Shown here: positions 9,871 to 19,398 of the stretch, in pieces
Position numbering within the stretch: position 1 is the first letter of the stretch
Layout: every line of letters starts with the position of its first letter
Assembly (NCBI RefSeq): GCF_000142905.1
Contig: NW_013657674.1
Span: 225,472-289,471 of the forward strand
Direction of reading: 5' to 3'
DNA: 64,000 bases
Source: Thecamonas trahens ATCC 50062
Lineage: Eukaryota; Apusozoa; Apusomonadida; Apusomonadidae
Notes under the pieces: generated by a model
What the model was told of the DNA's origin: nothing
The model's database searches: none
The model's input: the letters and a program-made list of their open reading frames with translations, nothing else
Made by a program: the position numbers and the translations under genes

Positions 9871-11826
9871 CTACAACGGTGGAGCGGCCTCGATCTCGTT
9901 GCGAACAGGGTCGAAGAACGGCGAGGCCAGCGCCTGGGTCGCCGTCCACCGCGACTCGTGGTCGCAGGTGAGGAGGCCGGCGACAAGCTCAAAGCCGGCT
10001 GGGTCCGCCATGTGTGCGTTCTTGGGCGTGACGCGGTCCTCCCACGCCACCGCAGGGTGCCCACGGAGGAGCTCGAGCTCTTCCTCAAGCAGGTGCACGC
10101 CCATGCGGTACTTGTCGAGGTAGGCAAACATGACGTCCGACGACACAACTTCGGTGATGGCCACCAACTGGTTGAGCCACGAGCCGCGCGCCCGGATGAA
10201 CGGGTTCCGCCCGTCCGACGGGAGGAAGAGCATGGCGGCGAGCGTGCACCCGATGGCCCAGATGTCGACCGGCGGGCCGTAGAGGTCGTACCGAAGACAG
10301 AGCTCCGGTGCCTTGTAGCAACGCGTGCCGAGCGGACCATAGTTGGGCACGCCCGGCTGCCACCGCGCGGCAAGACCCCAGTCGGCGAGCCGAAACTGCG
10401 TAGTCTGCGGGTTGTACAGGACGTTCGACGGCTTAATGTCGAGGTGGAGGATGTTGAGCGAGTGCGTGTACTCGACAGCCTTGAGCAGCTTGTACATGTA
10501 GACGCGCGCCGTACGCAAGTCGATCTGCGCAAACAGATCGCGGTGCGAAATCGACGACACAAACTCAAACACCATGGCGTCGTCGCGGTACTCCTCGTCC
10601 TCGATCACCGCCGTGCAGAGCAGCCGCACAATGTTCGGCCCCGACCGGACCGCCATCAGCATCTCCACCTCGCGCGCAATCTTGCGCTCCAAATCGCGCG
10701 TCTTCTTGAGCATCTTGAGAACAACCTCGGACGAGTCACGGGTGTCGACCGCCTTGAACACTGCCCCAAACTTGCCCTCGCCCACCTTGTCGCCACACAC
10801 GTAGTGGTCACCGTTCTCCCACACGAGCTCAAATGGCTCTGGTGGGTCAAGCTTGCCGGCAAGCAGCAGGCCGACTCCATCCTTGACCCGCACAAGCGTC
10901 CGCACCTCGAACATGGCCAGCTCGTGCGGCTCAAACTCGGTGGCAATAAAGTTGTCCCACGAGCTCGTCGGCCCGGCCTTGTGGATGCCGTTGATGCCGA
11001 TGCCGAACCGCGGAAACTCGGTCGACTCCAGGCACCGGTAAAGGTCCGGCAGGCCTGGGTGCGACGCCGTCCCCGACTGGTACGACCGGTACTTGCCGAT
11101 CGTGACGCGCAAGTCAGGGTACAGCACCAGCAGCTCGCCGGGCGATGAGGCCGTGAGCTCAAGCACAGTCTTGAGCACGTGACCCGACGAGACCAGGTAC
11201 GCCGTCGGCGACACAAGCACAATCTCGGCCTTGACAGACACCGTCTCGCCGGCCTTGCCCGCCGGCGACGAGAACTTGAGCTTTTTGCGGCCCACCCGCG
11301 CGAGCACCCCAGTCTTGCAGCCTCCGGCCCTCTGGCTTCCCTTCCTCTTCCGCTTGCCGCTGCCCTCCCCATTGTCGCATTCCTCATCGCACGCCTTGGG
11401 CGTTGCGCTCATCCGCATCTCTGCCGTCCCAGCTGCCTTGGCGTCAAAAGCCGCCGCCAGTGCCTTGGCCTTTGGCGTGGCAAACGTCTCCGCCGCCCAA
11501 CCGAGACCGGCCTCGGTTGCCAGGTCGTGCAGCTCAATGTTCCACGCAGACGCCATGTACTCCAAACATGATCTTCCCACATTGCGCCGGTCGCCCAGTG
11601 TGCCTCGTGGGTCGCCCAGTCCCACCACCTGCCCCAGCCCATGGTTCCTCACCCGTACGTGAGTCGTCGCTGCTGTCCCTCTCCGCCCTGCCGACTTGGC
11701 CACTCTCTCCCCCCCCCCCCCACGGCCCCTCCCGCCCCCTCCCCCTTCCCCTCCCCTCCCCACCCCTTCCTTCCCCCCCTCTCCACCTACCAGCAGTCTG
11801 CGGGTCTTGCGCGTCCCCGACGACAT
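9871..11826 (-). CDS. Peptidyl-tRNA hydrolase-like domain fused to CK2-like kinase
   Basis: Exons 11826-11791 and 11628-9871 (donor GTAGGT, acceptor GCAG) give 597 residues. The splice restores RRLLVVGLGDPRGTLGDRRN, the start of a bacterial-type Pth fold; residues about 10-255 follow that fold (VSPTAYLVSSG, ELLVLYPDLRVTIGK, FPRFGIGINGIHK, FEPHELAMFE). Every expected catalytic position is changed: GLGN to GLGD, RHNVG to RRNVG, MNxSG to LVSSG, HDD to YPD and HNG to HPG, so it is probably a pseudo-hydrolase. Residues about 287-597 form a protein kinase: GEGKFGAVF loop, VVLKMLK lysine, HLDIKPSN catalytic loop, ADWGLA (DWG as in CK2) and KAPE. CK2-like features continue (DIWAIGCTLAAMLF, CDHESRWTATQAL). 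The kinase residues look intact, so it may be active. A Lys-rich insert splits the Pth-like region. Confidence 0.8.
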   Translation of the reverse strand: MSSGTRKTRRLLVGGEGGKEGVGRGGEGGGGGRGRGGGGERVAKSAGRRGTAATTHVRVRNHGLGQVVGLGDPRGTLGDRRNVGRSCLEYMASAWNIELHDLATEAGLGWAAETFATPKAKALAAAFDAKAAGTAEMRMSATPKACDEECDNGEGSGKRKRKGSQRAGGCKTGVLARVGRKKLKFSSPAGKAGETVSVKAEIVLVSPTAYLVSSGHVLKTVLELTASSPGELLVLYPDLRVTIGKYRSYQSGTASHPGLPDLYRCLESTEFPRFGIGINGIHKAGPTSSWDNFIATEFEPHELAMFEVRTLVRVKDGVGLLLAGKLDPPEPFELVWENGDHYVCGDKVGEGKFGAVFKAVDTRDSSEVVLKMLKKTRDLERKIAREVEMLMAVRSGPNIVRLLCTAVIEDEEYRDDAMVFEFVSSISHRDLFAQIDLRTARVYMYKLLKAVEYTHSLNILHLDIKPSNVLYNPQTTQFRLADWGLAARWQPGVPNYGPLGTRCYKAPELCLRYDLYGPPVDIWAIGCTLAAMLFLPSDGRNPFIRARGSWLNQLVAITEVVSSDVMFAYLDKYRMGVHLLEEELELLRGHPAVAWEDRVTPKNAHMADPAGFELVAGLLTCDHESRWTATQALASPFFDPVRNEIEAAPPL

Positions 11827-12102
11827 CCTTGTTCCCCTTCCACGAGCGGTGTACTTGTCCGTCTCCCCTTCCACCGCGCGCCTTGTTTGCTAAGCCGTCG
11901 TGGCGGTGACGACCACCGGCCAAATGACAACCAATAGCAATCGATGGCAATGCCGTGACTGTTGCAACGTCCCAACCAAATCGCCTTTCACCCAGCCACG
12001 CAGCAGTCACCCGCTGGCCAGCTGGTCTCCACCAACGCCACCGGGAGGAGGACGGTCCCTGAACGAGACGAGACGGACAGACACTCAACTGTTTGTCACA
12101 TC

Positions 12103-12826
12103 ATGGACTCGTTCAAGTCGTTTGTGGAGGGCCTTGTGTCCAAGCCGAACATGGTTCCTGCTCGCCAGGCTGCTATCCAGGTACGTGCCCTGCATTGGCT
12201 GTGCCACCCCCCTCCCGAGATGGCCGCCTCTCACCACCGCCGCGCCGTCCCTTCCAATGGCCAAAAATATTGTCCCGCCCCTCCCCCTCCCCGCCTGCCC
12301 TTCTCCAGTCCGTCCTGCCTGCAGGCTCGCCCTCTGCACCTTGACCTGCAGAGGAGTTCTTCTTCTGTTTATCCTGCAGTACTTTCCCGCTTCTCCTTTC
12401 ATCCCCTCCCCCTCCCTCCCCCCATCCTTGCGTCCGCGACTGCCGCGCTGATCACGATCGCTCGCGCGACCAGCCGAAGGCCAGCCAGCTGGCCAAAGTC
12501 AACCGGCCCCGACTCTGCCCGTCTCCGCCTGACTTTGTCCTGCCCCTACCCTTGGCTGGACTGCCTTGGCCGCCCGCCCGTCCTACCCTCTTTGCTCCTC
12601 TTGCCACCTTCCCCCCCCCCCCCCCCACACACTCCGCCCTTGCGTACTCAACTCACCCACCCCCCCTCCCCCCTTCCCCACCCCACAGGCCGCTCATGTC
12701 CCGACGTACATGAAGGGCTCGGGTGCGCGCGTCATCTCGACCTCGATGGGCCTCGCTGCCCTCGGCGGCATCGTCGTCTCGGTCGGCATGCTCAACCTCG
12801 CGTTCGGCAAGGGCAAGAAGGAGTAA
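12103..12826 (+). CDS. Cytochrome c oxidase subunit 7a-like small membrane protein
   Basis: Exons 12103-12180 and 12689-12826 with a 508-base intron (GTACGT ... CACAG) encode 71 residues. The joined product has a polar N terminus, a VPTYMKGSG motif and one transmembrane helix (about residues 44-62, GLAALGGIVVSVGMLNLAF) ending in a short Lys-rich tail. COX7A has the same plan: VPxYLKGG just before a single inner-membrane helix. The match is short, so another small respiratory-chain subunit is possible. The gene is divergent from the kinase fusion, sharing a 276-base upstream region. The intron is long for this window and carries a C run immediately before its acceptor. Confidence 0.55.
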
Positions 12827-12932
12827 GAAGCCTGCAGACGGATAAACGCTGTTCCACCCCCCCCCCCACCCCACCACCCCCCCCAACCACACACACACAC
12901 ACACATCCTTGGTGCGACGTTTCATCCTCCTG

Positions 12933-13961
12933 CTACTCATCGCTGTCGCTGCCATCCATATCGCCGTCGCGGCTGGTGTCGATAACCGAGAGCGCGGCGT
13001 GGATCGAGTCCTCGTCGGCGGCGGCGGCGGTGAGGAACGGCTCCATCGACAGACCCGAGGCCTCGAGTGCCGCCTGGGTCTCGGCAAGCCGCTGGTTGAG
13101 AGCCTCGTCAAAGTCCTTGTCGCGGACGTTGAGCGCCGACGCGATGGTGCGGGCGCGGAGCAAATGCTCGGCGGCCGAGTCCCACTGGTCGGTAGACATC
13201 TCGCAGATGGCGGCAAGGAACCAGGCCTCGACCGAAGCCTGGTCGATTTCCAGCGCCGAGGCCAGAACCTGCAGTGCCTTGTCGTACGATTTGAGCTCCA
13301 TGTACAGCTGTGCGGCAGCGATCTGCAGCTCGGACGACGGCTTCTCGTCGATCGGCAGCGCCGACCAGAGGTTGGCCGAGGCATCGAGCGCGGCCTCGGC
13401 ATCGTCGTTGCGGCACTGCGAAATGCGCATCGACGCTACCGACTGCAGCGCCTCGTAGTTGGTCTCGTCGGTCTCGACTGCAAGCTGCAGCAGGCGCTCG
13501 CACTCGGACTCGGCGTTGTCCTCCTCGCACGCATCGGTGAGGTAAATGTCAGCCATCGAGACAAAGGCGTTGGAGATCTGTCGCCGAAGCTCGCCAGCCT
13601 CGACCTCGTTGCCGGCAGCCTCGACCGCCGCAAGCTCCTGCTGCATGATGGCCACCCCGCGCGAGTAGTAGCTCACAGCATCGGAGCCTGCCGAAAGCTG
13701 ACCCATGTACATGAACCGCGCCGGCGAGCCGCCTTCGGGCGCCACCTCGATCGCCCGCTTGAAGGCCTCGATGGCGTTTGTGGCGTCGCCAACCTCGAGC
13801 ATGACCTCGCCCAGCAGCTCCAAAACGGCCACCGAGTCGGGCGCCTCGTCACGGGCACGCAGCACAAACTTGAGTGCCGCATCCGGCTTCATTCCAGCCA
13901 TACATGCCTCTGCATGCCCCAATAGCTTGGCCACATTGGCACTGACCTCATCTGCGGCCAT
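12933..13961 (-). CDS. ACL4: TPR protein, Acl4-like ribosomal protein L4 assembly chaperone
   Basis: 342 residues, start at 13961 (MAADEVSANV). TPR helices run through the protein: DAALKFVLRARDEAPDSVAV, ATNAIEAFKRAIEVAPEG, KALQVLASALEIDQASVEAW and others. The segment ARFMYMGQLSAGSDAVSYYS followed by a GVAIMQQEL helix matches the distinctive KFLYLxQLxGGxxA...YxxGIxxL signature of the Acl4 family, and the C terminus is acidic (DTSRDGDMDGSDSDE). In yeast Acl4 binds and protects newly made uL4 (Rpl4) for delivery to pre-60S particles. It sits 3.1 kb from pescadillo, another 60S factor, though the spacing suggests no operon-like link. The family call is good; the precise client is inferred. Confidence 0.75.
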   Translation of the reverse strand: MAADEVSANVAKLLGHAEACMAGMKPDAALKFVLRARDEAPDSVAVLELLGEVMLEVGDATNAIEAFKRAIEVAPEGGSPARFMYMGQLSAGSDAVSYYSRGVAIMQQELAAVEAAGNEVEAGELRRQISNAFVSMADIYLTDACEEDNAESECERLLQLAVETDETNYEALQSVASMRISQCRNDDAEAALDASANLWSALPIDEKPSSELQIAAAQLYMELKSYDKALQVLASALEIDQASVEAWFLAAICEMSTDQWDSAAEHLLRARTIASALNVRDKDFDEALNQRLAETQAALEASGLSMEPFLTAAAADEDSIHAALSVIDTSRDGDMDGSDSDE

Positions 13962-14551
13962 GGCTGTCGCACAACCAACTCGCGTAGTCCGGAGATGGAT
14001 GCCAATTGGATCCGTGCCGAGTCTTCCTGGCGCGGACAAAGGGGCGGTTGGCCAAGGGGATGGACAACAGGTGGCTCACGTGTAGTAAGCACAAACAAGA
14101 GAGTGAAGAGAGAGAGCAGCCGGTGGTTGTGGTGCTTCCTTCCCTGCCTTTGGATGCGGCGGATGTAGTTGAGTGGTACCCGCCCCCTCCTTCTCCCCCT
14201 CCCCCCCCCCCCCCCTTCCCCCACACGCCTAGTCCTGCTGATGACTGACCTCCATGTTAGCTACAACACCAGCTACCACGTTCGATATGCTGCGACTTTG
14301 GACAGTATCTTCTTCTTCTGCTGCTGCTGCTACTTCTGCTGCTAATGTCATCCCATCGTGTTCACATCATCCAGCCCTGGTAATCGAGCATCAGCTCATG
14401 CTGTGGCTCTTGCCTGACCACCTCTGGCTCGACTGGCTCAGCCTCACCTCATCTCACCTCACCTCACACTGACAAACACACTCTCACACACTCACACTCA
14501 CACACACCGCACTGTGTATACTCTCTCTTCACCACCTCCGACACACTACAC
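13962..14551. other. Divergent promoter region between ACL4 and ARP6
   Basis: Contains a C run near 14206-14218, a short CTG/CTT triplet cluster (about 14309-14342) and a CTCACACAC-rich segment just before the ARP6 start. No gene or RNA was recognised. Confidence 0.4.
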
Positions 14552-15820
14552 ATGGCTGCACCGTCAGCCGTGGCGGCGGCACAGGCAGCGCTGGACTCGC
14601 TCGGCAGCACAGCGACGACCACGCTGGTGGTGGACAATGGCGGTGGGAGCATCAAGGCAGGACTGGTTGGAGCGGATGGCACGCCGGTGATGGTGCCCAA
14701 CGTGGCGGCCAAGCCGCATGCTGTCCGCAGGTCATACGTCGGCGCTGAGGTTGCCGAGGCCACCAATCGCAATCGCCTCTACCTCCGCCGCCCCGTCGAT
14801 CGCGGCTACGTGACCAACTGGAACTTGGAGACCCGCATCTGGTCGCATGTACTCCGCGATACAGGCGCCGATCCGAGCGCGTCGACCTTGCTCATGCTCA
14901 TGCCCATGTTTGCCCCGCCGTCAATCGCCGTCGATGCCGTCGAGACGCTGTTCGAGGATCTCGGCTTTGCCGCCCTCGCCCTCTCCACCCCGCCAGCCAT
15001 GGTGGGCCGCGACTATATGGCCCGGACTGGCGAGCCCGGATGCCTTGTTCTCGATGCCGGCTTCTCGTTCACCCACGCTCTGCCGTTCTTTGGAGGCACA
15101 CCGGTCACGTCGGCCGTCCGCCGCCTCGATCTCGGTGGGAAGGCCCTGTCCAACCATCTTGCGGCGCTGCTGTCGTACCGGACCGTCGACCTCCGCCGCG
15201 ACCCCATGCTGGTCACCCACATCAAGGAGACTTGCTGCACCGTTGCCTCTGACTACTTGAGTGTCGTCAAGGGCCTCTCTGGCGACGGGCCGGCCTCACC
15301 CGGCGAGCTCCGCAACTCGCTCACCGCCCGCTACCTCTTGCCCAACTACACGACCGTGAGAGAAGGGCGGATGCTGGCCGACTCTGAAGACGATCCGGAA
15401 AACATGCAGGTTCTGCGCTTTGCCCTCGAGCGCCTCTCGGTCCCCGAGCTGCTCTTCCACCCGTCCGATGCCGGCCTTGACGAGTGCGGCGTCCACGAGC
15501 TGATCGCGGACGCCGTCGCCGCTACCCCGCAGCTCATGCGTATCCCGCTCTACAACAACATCATCGCCGTCGGCGGCTCGACTCTCTTTCCAGGCTTTCT
15601 CCCGCGCCTCGAAGCCGACCTCCGCCCGCTTGTCGAAGCCTCGTATGACCTTACCCTCCATCGCCCGCCGCCTCAAGAGTCTGCCATCGATCACGCCTGG
15701 CACGCCGCCTCACGCTTCGCCGCCTCGCCAGCCTTCAGCGACCACATCGTCACACAGGCCCAGTTTGCCGAAGAGGGCTTTTCTCGCATCGAGTCGTTCT
15801 TCCTCGATCTCGCGCTGTAG
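14552..15820 (+). CDS. ARP6: Actin-related protein 6
   Basis: Single exon, 422 residues. The actin fold is visible: phosphate-1 loop TTLVVDNGGGSIKAG, phosphate-2 region CLVLDAGFSFTHALP, LGGKALSNHL, and the adenosine motif IAVGGSTLFPGF. Features favouring Arp6 over conventional actin are HIKETCCTVASDY and the YLLPNYTTVREG segment, which is Arp6's YVLPDF-type motif. Arp6 is a subunit of the SWR1/SRCAP chromatin remodeller that exchanges H2A for H2A.Z in the nucleus. Length is slightly above animal ACTR6. The start at 14552 gives a short Ala-rich lead before the fold. Upstream is pyrimidine/CA-rich. Confidence 0.88.
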   Translation: MAAPSAVAAAQAALDSLGSTATTTLVVDNGGGSIKAGLVGADGTPVMVPNVAAKPHAVRRSYVGAEVAEATNRNRLYLRRPVDRGYVTNWNLETRIWSHVLRDTGADPSASTLLMLMPMFAPPSIAVDAVETLFEDLGFAALALSTPPAMVGRDYMARTGEPGCLVLDAGFSFTHALPFFGGTPVTSAVRRLDLGGKALSNHLAALLSYRTVDLRRDPMLVTHIKETCCTVASDYLSVVKGLSGDGPASPGELRNSLTARYLLPNYTTVREGRMLADSEDDPENMQVLRFALERLSVPELLFHPSDAGLDECGVHELIADAVAATPQLMRIPLYNNIIAVGGSTLFPGFLPRLEADLRPLVEASYDLTLHRPPPQESAIDHAWHAASRFAASPAFSDHIVTQAQFAEEGFSRIESFFLDLAL

Positions 15821-15951
15821 CCATCCATCCATTGCACCTCCGCGCCCGCACCCGCACTCCAGCCGGCCGCAGCTACTCACACCCGCCCCACTTCATATCA
15901 CCCAACTACCCCCCTCCCCCACACACACCACACACACATACACACCAGATT

Positions 15952-16606
15952 ATGTTCCACTCCTACCACGCCGCCTTTCTCGTCGAGGCACCGTACGCCC
16001 CCCTCCGTCCCCTACCCTGCTCCCCGGCGTCTCGGCCATCGTCAGCCACTCACCCACCGCACACCACATCACGGCATCGGCATGGACAGTAAGACCAAGG
16101 TGGCCAAGGCGCTGGCTCGGATCGCAGAGGATACGCCTGGAGCTGTCTATCGCGGCATTGCCAAGCCCAAGCCTGAGCACGTTGTCAGCGTCTCGTTCTA
16201 CACCCGATGCTGCAAGTGGCTTGATGAGGCGAGCTTCACTGTTGTGCCGGTCGAGCATGACCGGGGCTCCTCGTACATCATGGCCTACGCCGAGTCGACC
16301 AACTTTTGCTGCTCGTGGTGTCCCTCGTGCATCCGATCATGCTTTGCCTGCTGCGACTTTGATGACTGGGGCAAGAACGAGGCCCACATCCGCGCCATCG
16401 TCGATGGTCTCAAGTACGCCACTACAGAGCTCCACGCCGAGCGCGGCGGCGACGCTGACGATCTCCGTGCCCTCTTCGATCGCTCCTCCAAGGCTGCCTA
16501 TACATATCGCGGCATCAGTGACAACACCACCACTGCTACCGCCACTACCTCGGCTTCGGCCACGGCATCAGCCGCTTCAAACTCCTCGTTGTCATCGTCC
16601 TCCTGA
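15952..16606 (+). CDS. Cys-rich CCSWCPSC family protein, copy A
   Basis: Exons 15952-15992 and 16090-16606 (GTACGC ... ACAG, phase 2) encode 185 residues beginning MFHSYHAAFLVEAP. The core is AYAESTNFCCSWCPSCIRSC followed by FACCDFDDWGKNEAH: eight Cys within about 18 residues, then a conserved acidic DDW. The C terminus is Ser/Thr-rich and probably disordered. No signal peptide is evident. The same gene structure and core occur in the neighbour at 16883, so they are tandem duplicates. I know no family with this motif; it could bind metal, be multiply palmitoylated or form disulfides. The intron position was fixed by the shared first exon and matching phase in both copies. Confidence 0.75.
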
Positions 16607-16882
16607 TCGTCCTGCACTATCCACAGGATCCAGTAGAGCACGTCATAGCGCATAACCGTGGATTAATGGCCCCATAATTGCATCACAGCCTTCTCCTGCC
16701 GCTGCCTCTGCCCGTGTCACCGTTCACGATGCTTTGACTTCACCGCTGACCGGACTTGCAGCAGATATGATGACGTGCTCATGGCGCAAGCACGCGCAGG
16801 CACTGACCAGCAATACAGCGCATGGCACACTCCCTCACCCGGACACAGAGTCTGTTGTTGCACCCACACTCGACTCCCAATC

Positions 16883-17481
16883 ATGTTCCACTCATATCGT
16901 GCCGTGTACCAGGTCGCCGCTCCGTATGTTGAGCCACAGAGCGGGCGGGAGAGTGAGCTTGGAGGCGGCCGGCGGACGAGGTGATAGCGACTCACGACCA
17001 GCTCGACCGCAGGAAGGAGACGGTGGCAAGCGTGATCAACTCGAACATAGAGAGCATTCCCAAGGTAGTTAATGATGGTATGACAGAAGACCGGAGCCGA
17101 AACTCGATCATCGTCAATGCTCGGTTCTACACGGCCTCGTGCAAGTGGCTCGACACCGGACGGTTCGAGATGGTGGACACTCGAGGCGGAGAGACCCTCA
17201 TCCTGGCCTACGCAGAGTCGACCAACTTTTGCTGCTCGTGGTGTCCCTCGTGCATCCGATCTTGCTTTGCCTGCTGCAACTTTGACGACTGGGGCAAGAA
17301 CGAAGCCCACATCGATGACACCGTTGCTCTGCTCGCCCAACAAGGTGGTGCAACTAAGCTGATGGGCGCCCGTGGCGGCGATCTGGACGACCTCCTGTCG
17401 GCCGTCTCCTCCTCAGATGGTGTCTACACCTTTTCCGACAGCAGCGATGCCGTGCCCGACTATGGCTCGACATCGCAATAG
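16883..17481 (+). CDS. Cys-rich CCSWCPSC family protein, copy B
   Basis: Exons 16883-16923 and 17013-17481 (GTATGT ... GCAG, phase 2) encode 169 residues beginning MFHSYRAVYQVAAP. It shares with copy A the first exon, intron position and phase, ARFYTASCKWLD, and the almost invariant FCCSWCPSCIRSCFACC block with FDDWGKNEAHI. Flanks of the Cys block are much more diverged than the block itself, and even synonymous sites in the block are nearly identical to copy A. The C terminus is acidic/Ser-rich and shorter than copy A. Function unknown. The intron sequences of the two copies do not resemble each other. Confidence 0.75.
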
Positions 17482-17802
17482 TCGCATCGCAAGCCACCTG
17501 CTGACGCCTAGCCAAGTAGACCGGCATGTTGCCATCGTCGTCTTTGCCACCTGGCCAGTTTGTCAATATCAACCATCAATGTAGCACCATGTTTGGTATT
17601 TCCTATACATGACTCGAACTCTCCGTCATCGCCCTCTGGATGCCCGCATCCATCAAACCGCAGACGTCACGTGTCCACGTCAAGTGGCAGCAGCCATCTT
17701 CCACCCCACCCCCACCCCCCACCTCACCCCACCCCCACCGCCACCCGGGCCCACTGCCTACGAGCCCTTCCCTCCACATCCACTGTGAGAGACCTCGTCC
17801 TG
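17482..17802. other. Spacer upstream of the DUF268 gene
   Basis: About 320 bases with a CCACCC-rich segment near 17700-17745. No gene seen; likely 3' UTR of copy B and the promoter of the next gene. Confidence 0.35.
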
Positions 17803-19193
17803 ATGCTGACACCAGCGTCGACGTCGTCACGGTCGCCTGCACCCTCGCTGGCTGAGCGTGTGCTCATGCGACTTGGTGCTCGCCTTGTCTCGCACCCTCG
17901 CTACGCCTGCCTCTGCCTGGCTCTTGTCCTGGCCACCCTCTTCTACTTTGGCGCAAACTCGTCCACTCGTACGGCCTGATCCTTTCCCCTCCTTTCCTCC
18001 TCCCCCTCCCTCCCTCGCTGCACTCATGCTCCTGCTCACTCGCCGATGACTGCACAGGCGGCTTTGACGGACCGCCCAAGCGCAGGCAGGAAATCGTCTC
18101 GCACACGTCGGCGTCCATGCCGGATTCGACCGACGCAGGCTCTACATCAAGTGGGACCGGTTCCGGGACTGACAAGCCTGATAGAGCCCACGGCCGCAAG
18201 CCCGAAAGGCAACATGGCGGATCGCACAAGCGGGACATCCGATACGGACCGGTGGCAAAGTGCGCACGAGCTTGGGCCAGGGCACATAACGACGAGATGG
18301 CGGCAGTGAACAAGATGCTGGAGGCCGAGGGCGTCGATGGCTCACAGGGCTGTGTCCGCACCATGCCCGCCTCGCTTGTCGACAGCTACACTCAGGACGG
18401 CAAGCTGGGCGTCGACTCGTGGTACAAGTGCCAGCCGTTCCAGGGCCACACCGAGACGGTGTACACGACCCAGCAGATCGACGACAATCTTCTCCGGATT
18501 GCGCTGGGCAAGAAGCTGTACTACAAATACGCCGCTTTGTTTATGTACAAGGCTGCGGCGGCCTTTCCCTGGGCCGGCAAGGACGTGGCCATCATGGGCT
18601 CACAGCGGCCCAACTTTGAGTCGATCTGCATCTACTACAACGCCTCAACATGCACCACTATTGACTACCACAAGCCCATCTCCAAGGACAGCCGGCTGCA
18701 GACCATGACCATCGACGAGTGGGATGCCGCGCCGCGCCGCTTCGACGCTGCCATCTCGGTCTCCTCGTTTGAGCACGACGGCCTCGGCCGCTACGGCGAC
18801 CCGCTCAATCCCGACGGCGACCTTGGCGCCGTAGCCAAGATGTCATGCGTTCTCAAGCCGGGCGGCATCCTCTATCTCTCTGTCCCGGTTGCCAAGGACA
18901 AGATCGTGTGGAACATGCACCGGGTCTACGGCCGCCTCCGTCTGCCCAAGCTCCTGGCCCCGTTCACGCTGCTGGACGTGATCGGTGACAACCAGCTCAA
19001 GGAGCGCCTCAACGGGTGCGACTCGGGCGCCCACGGTGACTACCAGCCCATCTTTGTCCTCCGCAACGCCCCGCAGCCGCATCCCTACTTTAACGCGGAG
19101 CGTCTCGACGAGCTGTTTGGCGCCTCAGAGCCACTCTTGGCCGACGACTCGGCCCCGCAGTGCTCGTCAACTCCCACTCTGCGTCCTACTTAA
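17803..19193 (+). CDS. DUF268 membrane-anchored methyltransferase-like protein
   Basis: Exons 17803-17968 and 18058-19193 (GTACGG ... ACAG, phase 1) encode 433 residues. The first exon holds a basic N terminus and one hydrophobic helix (CLCLALVLATLFYFGA), which predicts a type II membrane protein with a lumenal catalytic part. The second exon contains the DUF268 signature: SSFEHDGLGRYGDPLNPDGD, CVLKPGGILYLSVPV and NMHRVYGRLRLPKLL. The CVLKPGG strand-turn and the EHDGLGRYGDP motif are shared with Rossmann-type methyltransferases, and DUF268 proteins (known in nematodes and many protists) are considered methyltransferase-like. Substrate is unknown; the lumenal anchor suggests a glycan or secreted substrate, which is inference. 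An alternative start at 17867 would keep the membrane helix. Confidence 0.78.
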
Positions 19194-19398
19194 ACGCTCT
19201 CACACCCGTGCTCCATCCCATCCCGCTCTCGTTCTCATCTACTTGTGCTTGCCCGGCCCGGCCTGTCACTCTAGGCGCCATCACTTGGCAAACTGTCAGG
19301 CGAAGCCACACTCCTCCCGACCCCCCCCCTCCCCAACCCCTTCCACCCTCACCCCTTCCACCCCCCTTCCACCCCCTCACCCATTCCCCTCCTTTTAC

